A DNA stretch of 5,099 nucleotides from Candidatus Falkowbacteria bacterium CG10_big_fil_rev_8_21_14_0_10_43_10. Lineage in GTDB: Bacteria; Patescibacteriota; Patescibacteriia; Patescibacteriales; XYC2-FULL-47-12. Shown here piece by piece: positions 1 to 4,829 of the stretch; position 1 is the stretch's first letter, and each line of letters opens with the position of its first letter. Position numbers and translations under genes: made by a program. Under the pieces are notes generated by a model. That model saw only the letters and a program-made list of their open reading frames with translations, searched no databases and was not told the DNA's origin. The stretch lies in contig PFAR01000023.1 of NCBI GenBank assembly GCA_002773655.1, positions 722-5,820 of the forward strand, written 5' to 3'.

Positions 1-569
1 AAAAATTAACCGCGGAAAATGTCAGGCTGAAAGTGCTGGAGGATGAAAATAAGGCTTTGCGCGAGCAGATAAATTTTTACTCCCGCCACCAGTACCAAAA
101 GATGGTGGCTAATATTATCAGCCGGAAAGGAACGGGGAAGTCCAGCCAGATTATAATTATCGACAAGGGCGAGTCGGACGGCGTTAAAGCCGGCCAGGCG
201 ATTATTGCCGGTAGCGGGATTATAGCGGGAAAGATTTTCTCGGTTGACCGGGAAATGTCGCACGGCTATCTGCTGACTGACGAACGCTGCCAAGTCGCCG
301 CCAGCTTAGTCGGCGAAGATAAGGTTAGCGGAATTGCCAGGGGAGAGCTCGGTCTGACTGTAAAAATGGATTTTATTCCCCAGAAAAAGGCGATCCAGAG
401 TGGAAATATCATTATCACGTCCGGTCTGGAACCGGCCATCCCCAAAGGATTGATTATCGGAGATGTCCAGTCGGTAGAGAAAGAAAACAACAATCTTTTC
501 CAGTCCGCCGTTATTAACCCGTCAGCGAATCTTAGCACCCTGTCAATAGTTTCAATCATCGTTAACTAG
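1..569 (+). CDS. mreC: Rod shape-determining protein MreC, 3' part (5' end outside window)
   Basis: MreC is a bitopic membrane protein of the elongasome whose extracytoplasmic part scaffolds MreD, PBP2 and RodA. The frame is open from base 3 to the window edge, so 188 residues are visible before TAG at 567-569. The cytoplasmic start, membrane helix and first part of the coiled coil lie upstream. Residues 1-30 are a charged heptad-like helix (LTAENVRLK, then LEDENKALREQI), the usual MreC coiled coil. The MreC beta-domains follow, with IIIIDKGESDGVKAG at about 50-64, YLLTDERCQVAASLVG at about 90-104 and SGNIIITSGLEPAIPKGLIIG at about 133-153, all matching family patterns. GTG at 33 is in frame but lies inside the coiled coil and is not a plausible start. 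mreD begins 14 bases after the stop. Identification is confident from motifs and neighbours. Confidence 0.93.
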   Translation, partial: KLTAENVRLKVLEDENKALREQINFYSRHQYQKMVANIISRKGTGKSSQIIIIDKGESDGVKAGQAIIAGSGIIAGKIFSVDREMSHGYLLTDERCQVAASLVGEDKVSGIARGELGLTVKMDFIPQKKAIQSGNIIITSGLEPAIPKGLIIGDVQSVEKENNNLFQSAVINPSANLSTLSIVSIIVN

Positions 570-583
570 ATGAATAAATAATA

Positions 584-1105
584 ATGCCGCCTAAAATATT
601 AAAATTTTTTTTCTTAGTTATAATTTTTGTTGTCCAGGTTAGTTTTATTTCCGCCCTGCCTTATCCTTTCTTTTATTTTGATTTTATTATTATCAGCATA
701 GTGCTGGCGCTGATACTAAGCGGCCCGGAAAGCTCAATTCTAATTTCTTTGCTGTTCGGCGTTTTGCTGGATATATATTCATTTAATCTTTTCGGCCTGC
801 ACGCCGTTTCTCTGCTGGCGGCGGCCGTCATAACCTATTTTTCTTTGATCAAATTTTTTACCAACCGTTCCGCCTACGCTTTTGTTTTTTTAGCATTGAT
901 ATTTACCCTCAGCTATGAATTTATCAGGGGCGCCGCGATTTTTTTAATTAATTTTGTCACCAAGGGAGAAACTTTGTTTATCGGTGATTATTTAATAAAT
1001 TTGGGATATAAATTTTTTTTCAACGCCCTGTTTATCTTGATTATATTTCATCTGATTAATTATTTCAGCAAGAAATTAAAACCTTTCTTTATCATCAGGA
1101 AGTAG
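584..1105 (+). CDS. mreD: Rod shape-determining protein MreD
   Basis: MreD is a small polytopic membrane protein that works with MreB, MreC, PBP2 and RodA in lateral wall growth. The 173-residue product has the usual family length and is strongly hydrophobic. I count about six membrane segments, near residues 7-26, 30-47, 51-70, 73-92, 98-125 and 141-161. The stretch LFGVLLDIYSFNLFGLHA (57-74) resembles the best-conserved MreD region, with Asp63 inside a membrane segment. The C-terminus is basic (KKLKPFFIIRK), which suggests a cytoplasmic end. The ATG at 584 is the first in frame after the mreC stop, and no Shine-Dalgarno site is visible in the 14-base gap, so translational coupling to mreC is likely. 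MreD sequences diverge widely, so the call rests on hydropathy, the short motif and position between mreC and a PBP2 gene. Confidence 0.85.
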   Translation: MPPKILKFFFLVIIFVVQVSFISALPYPFFYFDFIIISIVLALILSGPESSILISLLFGVLLDIYSFNLFGLHAVSLLAAAVITYFSLIKFFTNRSAYAFVFLALIFTLSYEFIRGAAIFLINFVTKGETLFIGDYLINLGYKFFFNALFILIIFHLINYFSKKLKPFFIIRK

Positions 1106-1142
1106 AAGTATATTTGTACGTATCTAAACAATTCGCGATCCT

Positions 1143-1183
1143 TTAACCCGGTGAAATTGCCATGCAGTATTTCACGGGGTTAA
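1143..1183. repeat. Imperfect 15-bp inverted repeat (hairpin) between mreD and mrdA
   Basis: The arms at 1143-1157 (TTAACCCGGTGAAAT) and 1169-1183 (ATTTCACGGGGTTAA) pair at 14 of 15 positions, with one G-G mismatch (1150/1176) and an 11-base loop. No T-tract follows, so it is not a standard intrinsic terminator. It ends 12 bases before the mrdA ATG, where a ribosome-binding site would normally be. Two readings are possible: an RNA hairpin that limits mrdA translation or marks an mRNA processing site, or a copy of a short dispersed palindromic repeat. The window cannot tell them apart. The rest of the 90-base spacer (1106-1195) shows no convincing promoter. Confidence 0.8.
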
Positions 1184-1195
1184 TGGTTCGCTAAT

Positions 1196-3205
1196 ATGAA
1201 GAAGATATATTCAAAAAAATACAGCAAAGCGGCGGCAAACCACTTTGGCATAGGAGAGGGTGTCTTGGCTGATTCAAAACTTTCCGCCGGCTACCGCCTC
1301 CGATGGACAGAAGAAGGGTTTATGGGCGAGCGCGAGGCCGAGACCGCCGGAGAGAAAATCGGGCGCAACATATCAATGCGTAAGTTGAAGCTGCTGGCGA
1401 TCCTGCTCGCGGCCGGTTTTTTATTATTATCTTTGAAAACAGCTTATCTCCAGCTTTATAATGGCGGCTACTATCGGGAGCTGGCCGCTTATAATCAAAT
1501 CAGGAAACAAAAAATAAAATCGGATCGGGGAATTATTTATGACAGCAACTATAACATCTTGGCTAAAAATTCTCCGGTCTTTTATTTGCAAGTCGTGCCG
1601 GCGGATATTCTGGCGAATGAAAACGCCGGGTATGATAAAAAAATAATGACCGAAGCAATAGGGAATATTCTGGGCAAAGAAATCGAGGAAGATCTGGATT
1701 ATCTGCTTATAAAAAATAAGCGCCAGACCCTGGAATCATACCAGCCGCAGGTGATCGCCGATAATATTGAATATTCAAAAGCCATGCAGCTTTTATTAAG
1801 CGTGGAGAGCATGCCCGGAGTTTCCGTTGAAATGCGTTTTAAGAGGGAATATATCCTGCCCAGCCTGTCTCTCTCGCATGCTTTGGGATATACTGGGATA
1901 ATCACGCCGGAAGAATATGAGGCGTTAAAGCCGAAATATTCCCTTACTGATCATCTCGGCAAGACCGGCCTGGAAAAATCATGGGAGGAGGAGCTGAGAG
2001 GGGAATACGGAGAAAAATATATAGAGGTGGACGCTTTAGGCAAAGAAAAAAGGGTGATTAATGAAGCGCCGGAACAGGACGGGCGCAGCCTGGTGCTGGC
2101 TATCGACGGCCGCCTGCAACAGAAGCTTGAAGAGGAAGTTGAAGCGCAGTTAAAAGCCGTGAATTTAAAAAAATCATCAGCAGTGATTATAAATCCAAAT
2201 AATGGGGAGGTTATGGCTCTCGTAAGCCTGCCGGCTTTCAACAGCAATGATTTCGCGGGTAAAATAAGCAGTGAAAAATACCAAGAGTTGGCTAATGATG
2301 AAAATATGCCCTTGTTTAACCGGTCAATCAGCGGAGAATTTCCTACCGGTTCTACTTTTAAGCCGGTAGTCGCCGCCGCCGCTTTGCAGGAAAATATTAT
2401 AAACGAAAATACTGCCATTAACAGCGTCGGCGGCATCGGAGTAAAGAGCTGGTTTTTCCCTGATTGGAAAGCCGGCGGGCATGGAACAACTGATGTCAGA
2501 AAAGCCTTGGCCTGGTCGGTAAACACCTTTTTTTATTATATTGGCGGGGGAACGCTTCAGTATAGTAATGGCATTGAAGAGTACGTTGGCGGCTTAGGAG
2601 TGAAAAAAATAACCGATTATGCCCGTCTTTTCGGGCTGGGCAAGCCGCTGGGCATTGATTTGCCGGGCGAGGCAAGCGGTTTTTTGCCTTCTAAAGAATG
2701 GAAGGATGAGGCGAAACAGGAGCCCTGGTATATCGGCGATACTTACCATTTGGCCATCGGGCAGGGCGATATCAGCGCCACGCCCTTGCAGGTAGCGGCC
2801 TATACCATGTTTTTCGCCAACGGCGGCGCGCTTTACCGGCCGCATCTGGTAAAAGAGCTGCTTGACCAGCATGACAATCTAGTTAGAAAGATAGAGCCGG
2901 AAATACTGCGCCACGATTTTATTGACGCGAAAAATATTAAAACAGTGCGGCAAGGTCTGCGCGACTGCGTTGTTTACGGCAGCTGCCAGAGCTTGCAAAG
3001 CGTTTCCGTGCCAATGGCGGGCAAGACCGGAACCGCCCAGTGGTCCAGTACGGAGAAAACGCATTCCTGGTTTACCGGCTGGGCGCCCTACGAAAATCCG
3101 GAGCTGGTAATTACGGTTTTAGTGGAAGGGGGAGGCGAGTCGACTGACGCAGCCGTGCCTATAGCCAAGAGAGTTTTAGAATGGTACTTCAGCCAGCCAT
3201 ATTAA
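1196..3205 (+). CDS. mrdA: Penicillin-binding protein 2, elongasome D,D-transpeptidase
   Basis: This is a class B penicillin-binding protein that cross-links new peptidoglycan during elongation, anchored in the membrane with its catalytic domain outside. The order in 669 residues is: basic and polar cytoplasmic segment 1-60, membrane helix about 64-82, dimerisation (pedestal) domain from SDRGIIYD (109-116), then the transpeptidase domain. All three active-site motifs are intact: STFK with nucleophile Ser386 and Lys389, SVN at 441-443, and KTG at 610-612 within AGKTGTAQ. GLEKSWEEELRG (258-269) is also typical of PBP2. The start at 1196 leaves a long N-terminal segment; ATG at 1322 (residue 43) and 1376 (residue 61) are alternatives. 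I prefer 1196 because FGIGEGV and RWTEEGF look like a structured tail, although no Shine-Dalgarno site precedes it. FtsI is the main alternative, but the mreCD neighbours favour MrdA. No rodA follows. Confidence 0.93.
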   Translation: MKKIYSKKYSKAAANHFGIGEGVLADSKLSAGYRLRWTEEGFMGEREAETAGEKIGRNISMRKLKLLAILLAAGFLLLSLKTAYLQLYNGGYYRELAAYNQIRKQKIKSDRGIIYDSNYNILAKNSPVFYLQVVPADILANENAGYDKKIMTEAIGNILGKEIEEDLDYLLIKNKRQTLESYQPQVIADNIEYSKAMQLLLSVESMPGVSVEMRFKREYILPSLSLSHALGYTGIITPEEYEALKPKYSLTDHLGKTGLEKSWEEELRGEYGEKYIEVDALGKEKRVINEAPEQDGRSLVLAIDGRLQQKLEEEVEAQLKAVNLKKSSAVIINPNNGEVMALVSLPAFNSNDFAGKISSEKYQELANDENMPLFNRSISGEFPTGSTFKPVVAAAALQENIINENTAINSVGGIGVKSWFFPDWKAGGHGTTDVRKALAWSVNTFFYYIGGGTLQYSNGIEEYVGGLGVKKITDYARLFGLGKPLGIDLPGEASGFLPSKEWKDEAKQEPWYIGDTYHLAIGQGDISATPLQVAAYTMFFANGGALYRPHLVKELLDQHDNLVRKIEPEILRHDFIDAKNIKTVRQGLRDCVVYGSCQSLQSVSVPMAGKTGTAQWSSTEKTHSWFTGWAPYENPELVITVLVEGGGESTDAAVPIAKRVLEWYFSQPY

Positions 3206-3229
3206 TTTGTGCCGAGGACTCGGGATTCG

Positions 3230-3259
3230 TCCGCCCAAGGCGGATCCGCCTTGGGCGGA
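3230..3259. repeat. Perfect 30-bp palindrome downstream of mrdA
   Basis: The arms at 3230-3244 (TCCGCCCAAGGCGGA) and 3245-3259 (TCCGCCTTGGGCGGA) are exact reverse complements with no spacer. Each arm is itself a small inverted repeat, TCCGCC-N3-GGCGGA, so RNA or extruded DNA could form one long hairpin or two tandem stem-loops. It begins 24 bases after the mrdA stop. The following bases (TATTTCGC) lack a U-tract, so it is not a classic terminator, though it could stabilise the mrdA 3' end. A smaller inverted repeat, CCGAG-GA-CTCGG, lies just before it at 3212-3223. Its GC-rich composition contrasts with the AT-rich sequence around it, which fits a dispersed repeat unit. Confidence 0.88.
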
Positions 3260-3275
3260 TATTTCGCAGGAGTAT

Positions 3276-3304
3276 TTGACTTTAATATTGTTTTCAGCTA
3301 ATTT
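3276..3304 (+). promoter_or_regulatory. Weak candidate sigma-70-type promoter for pgsA
   Basis: TTGACT at 3276-3281 matches five of six bases of the -35 consensus. At a 17-base spacing the -10 position reads TAATTT (3299-3304), only a partial match. It lies after the palindrome and 35 bases before the pgsA ATG, a sensible place for a promoter in the longest spacer of the first half. It could be a chance match in AT-rich DNA, and pgsA could instead be read through from mrdA. Confidence 0.35.
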
Positions 3305-3324
3305 TAACATACAAATATTTTTCC

Positions 3325-3333
3325 AAAGGAGGT
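3325..3333 (+). promoter_or_regulatory. Strong Shine-Dalgarno site that fixes the pgsA start
   Basis: AAAGGAGGT is a near-perfect complement to the 3' end of 16S rRNA and lies 5 bases before ATG 3339. It decides the pgsA start against upstream in-frame codons such as TTG 3207, whose extension would translate straight through the 30-bp palindrome. It is the only clear Shine-Dalgarno site before any gene in this window. Confidence 0.9.
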
Positions 3334-3338
3334 TTGAT

Positions 3339-3914
3339 ATGGAAAATCAAGGATTCCTGACAACAATAACAAAAGACAAGAAAAAATGGACCTTTCCCAA
3401 TCTCTTGACTGTCACGCGAATGATGGTCTTCGCACCTTTAATTCTTTATCTGATGCTGGACGATAAAATGGCGCAAGCTGGCTACCTTTACGTTATCGCG
3501 GCCATAACAGACTGGCTGGACGGGAAAATCGCCCGCGGATGGAAGCAGCAATCAGAAACCGGGGAGCTCCTTGACCCTATTGCCGATAAGCTCCTTGTCC
3601 TTTTGCCTCTGATTGTTCTTATCCAGCACGGCGTTTGGTGGTGGCTTGTCGCCTTGATTTTTATCCGGGAGATAGGCGTTACCTTGGGAAGAATGTATAT
3701 TAACGGAAAACCGGAATTAAAGCCAGCCGCCAAGGTAACATATCTGGGGAAACTGAAGGCGACTTTCCAGTATGCCGCCATAATTTTAGTTATTTTTGGA
3801 TTTTCATATCCAAACGCCATTATGTCGGTCGCCGCTTTTTTTACAGTCTGGAGCGGCATTGATTATTTAATTATATTTTGGCGGCTGTTTAAAAAAGTCG
3901 CTTTCAGCTCCTAA
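3339..3914 (+). CDS. pgsA: CDP-diacylglycerol--glycerol-3-phosphate 3-phosphatidyltransferase
   Basis: The enzyme transfers a phosphatidyl group from CDP-diacylglycerol to glycerol-3-phosphate, giving phosphatidylglycerol phosphate and CMP at the cytoplasmic membrane. The 191-residue product carries the full CDP-alcohol phosphotransferase signature D-G-x2-A-R-x8-G-x3-D-x3-D: Asp61, Gly62, Ala65, Arg66, Gly75, Asp79 and Asp83, with Asp58 just before it. These acidic residues bind metal and substrate in the family. FPNLLTVTRMMVFAPLI (19-35) is the usual N-terminal motif and IREIGVTLGR is typical of PgsA. Several hydrophobic segments follow, as expected for a polytopic protein. ATG 3339 is chosen because of the strong Shine-Dalgarno site 5 bases upstream. 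Family membership is very secure. The acceptor is not proven: phosphatidylinositol-phosphate or cardiolipin-type relatives share the signature, but length and motifs favour PgsA. Confidence 0.87.
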   Translation: MENQGFLTTITKDKKKWTFPNLLTVTRMMVFAPLILYLMLDDKMAQAGYLYVIAAITDWLDGKIARGWKQQSETGELLDPIADKLLVLLPLIVLIQHGVWWWLVALIFIREIGVTLGRMYINGKPELKPAAKVTYLGKLKATFQYAAIILVIFGFSYPNAIMSVAAFFTVWSGIDYLIIFWRLFKKVAFSS

Positions 3915-3933
3915 TAAACTCGGAGCTTTTTTT
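3906..3933 (+). terminator. Intrinsic terminator overlapping the end of pgsA
   Basis: AGCTCC (3906-3911) and GGAGCT (3922-3927) form a 6-bp stem around a 10-base loop, followed directly by a run of seven T (3927-3933). The left arm is within the last pgsA codons and the TAA stop lies in the loop. The short stem suggests moderate strength. It separates pgsA from the heat-shock operon, which has its own promoter. Confidence 0.68.
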
Positions 3934-3984
3934 ATTGACATTTATCCTTCGGCGGCAAAAAAAGCCCAGTTTTTTATTTAGTTA

Positions 3985-4011
3985 TTAGCACTCTTGACAC
4001 AGGAGTGCTAA
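3985..4011. promoter_or_regulatory. CIRCE operator (HrcA binding site)
   Basis: TTAGCACTC (3985-3993), nine bases, then GAGTGCTAA (4003-4011) is an exact match to the consensus TTAGCACTC-N9-GAGTGCTAA. CIRCE is the binding site of the heat-shock repressor HrcA, whose gene lies directly downstream, so autoregulation is expected. The spacer contains TTGACA, so bound HrcA would cover the -35 box. Confidence 0.97.
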
Positions 4012-4020
4012 TGTTATAAT
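3994..4020 (+). promoter_or_regulatory. Promoter of the hrcA-grpE operon, embedded in CIRCE
   Basis: A consensus -35 TTGACA (3994-3999) lies in the CIRCE spacer and a consensus -10 TATAAT is at 4015-4020. The gap is 15 bases, shorter than the usual 17, which may lower activity despite both boxes being perfect. An A/T-rich stretch at 3970-3983 lies upstream of the -35 and could act like an UP element. Transcription should start near 4026-4029, so the ATG at 4021 would not be in the mRNA. Confidence 0.82.
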
Positions 4021-4050
4021 ATGTCATTACATTCGCCTCGCTTGAATAGT

Positions 4051-4716
4051 ATGGATATCAGACAACAAAAATTATTAAAAATTATTATCAAAGAATACAT
4101 TAAAACCGCTGAACCAATCAGCTCCGGTTTGTTGGTGCAAAAATTCAGACTGCCGTACAGTCCGGCGACGGTGCGCGCTGAATTGGTAAAACTGGAAGAG
4201 GAAGGATATATCCATCAGCCGCATACGTCAGCCGGACGGGTGCCGACGGAAAAAGCCTATCAGTTTTATGTAGAAAATTTTTTATCCGCCAAAAAACAGG
4301 AAATGCGGATTGAGCCCGAAAAAAATAACGAAGATTTTTTGAAACAAACGGCTAAGACCCTTGCGGCCAAATCGGGCTTGGCGGTTTTTTGGGCGGTTGA
4401 CCACCATAATTTATATTATACCGGCATTGCCAATCTGTTGTCCCAGCCGGAGTTTATGGAAGCCCCTCAAATCCTTAATATTTCCCGAATCATTGACGAC
4501 ATTGAAGACATTATCGTCGGCATGTATTCCGGCCTTACCAACAAGCCGCAAATTTTTATCGGCCGCAAAAATCCGTTCGGCGCGATTTGCGGCAGTGTCG
4601 TGGTAAAATACGAAAAAAACGGCGAGCGCGGCATGTTCGGCATTGTTGGGCCGATGCGGATGGATTATGAACAGTGTTTGGGGCTGGTGGAATATATTAA
4701 GAATAATCTTAAATAA
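4051..4716 (+). CDS. hrcA: Heat-inducible transcription repressor HrcA, compact form
   Basis: HrcA binds CIRCE and represses chaperone operons; in well-studied bacteria GroEL keeps it active. From ATG 4051 the product has 221 residues, against about 340 in Bacillus. Residues 1-75 are the winged helix-turn-helix domain: RQQKLLKIIIKEYIKTAEPISS, the recognition region SPATVRAELVKLEEEGYI (37-54) and HTSAGRVPTEKAYQFYV. After a short charged linker comes GIANLLSQPEFMEA (125-138), then IFIGRKNP and GPMRMDY (200-206), all standard C-terminal HrcA blocks. What is missing is roughly 110 residues in the middle, covering the first part of the GAF-like domain and the dimerisation insert. ATG 4021 would add ten residues but touches the -10 box, and the family normally starts just before the RQ motif. 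No Shine-Dalgarno site is visible. No frameshift is apparent, so I take it as a natural short form. Confidence 0.93.
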   Translation: MDIRQQKLLKIIIKEYIKTAEPISSGLLVQKFRLPYSPATVRAELVKLEEEGYIHQPHTSAGRVPTEKAYQFYVENFLSAKKQEMRIEPEKNNEDFLKQTAKTLAAKSGLAVFWAVDHHNLYYTGIANLLSQPEFMEAPQILNISRIIDDIEDIIVGMYSGLTNKPQIFIGRKNPFGAICGSVVVKYEKNGERGMFGIVGPMRMDYEQCLGLVEYIKNNLK

Positions 4717-4823
4717 AATTTCTAATTTTTAATTTCTAATTTTTAAACAATGACCAAATTAATAAATTTTTAAACACGGTGGCGTGTCATGTTTGAAAAT
4801 TAAAAATTATAAAATTAAAAATT
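4717..4823. repeat. MITE-like AT-rich inverted-repeat element between hrcA and grpE
   Basis: The left arm 4717-4749 and the right arm 4790-4823 are near-exact reverse complements. Over 34 aligned positions I count three mismatches (one able to form G-U) and one single-base gap. Both arms consist of repeated TAATTTT/AATTTTTAA modules. The inner 40 bases contain a second copy of AATTTTTAAACA (4765-4776; first copy 4738-4749) and a small hairpin, ACACG-GTGG-CGTGT (4774-4787). There is no ORF and no evident target-site duplication. The element fills essentially the whole spacer, starting just after the hrcA stop and ending six bases before the grpE ATG. Its shape suits a non-autonomous mobile repeat or a structured RNA linker. 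Copy number is unknown from this window. Confidence 0.78.
4719..4746. repeat. Perfect tandem duplication of a 14-bp unit
   Basis: TTTCTAATTTTTAA occurs twice back to back (4719-4732 and 4733-4746) with no mismatch. It forms most of the left arm of the larger inverted repeat. The right arm shows the same periodicity less perfectly, so the arm was probably built by duplication of a short module. Confidence 0.85.
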
Positions 4824-4829
4824 CATTCT

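Noticed and set aside
33..569. GTG at 33 as the start of a complete 178-residue MreC
   Set aside because: The frame is open to the window edge and the codon lies within the coiled coil. MreC needs a membrane helix upstream, so the gene is truncated by the window.
570..581. Four-codon ORF ATG-AAT-AAA-TAA between mreC and mreD
   Set aside because: Too short to support a peptide claim and without a ribosome-binding site; probably chance in AT-rich DNA.
1951..2526. Minus-strand open frame of 191 codons within mrdA
   Set aside because: It is antisense to the PBP2 catalytic domain, the product resembles no family I recognise, and the + strand gene fully explains the sequence.
3207..3338. TTG 3207 start giving a 235-residue PgsA
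   Set aside because: The extension would translate the 30-bp palindrome and lacks a ribosome-binding site. ATG 3339 has a perfect Shine-Dalgarno site and a family-typical N-terminus.
3488..3859. Minus-strand open frame of 123 codons within pgsA
   Set aside because: Shadow of pgsA, which carries the complete CDP-alcohol phosphotransferase motif on the + strand.
3935..3963. TTGACA at 3935-3940 as a second promoter for hrcA
   Set aside because: The position 17 bases downstream reads AAAAAA, with no -10 match, and the box directly abuts the pgsA terminator.
3957..3975. A-tract/T-tract inverted repeat as a second terminator
   Set aside because: The stem is purely A-T with a six-base loop, too weak to terminate. 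It is more likely AT-rich DNA upstream of the CIRCE promoter.
4719..4823. CRISPR array in the repeated AT-rich spacer
   Set aside because: The repeats are short, contiguous and inverted rather than spaced direct repeats, and there are no unique spacers or cas genes.
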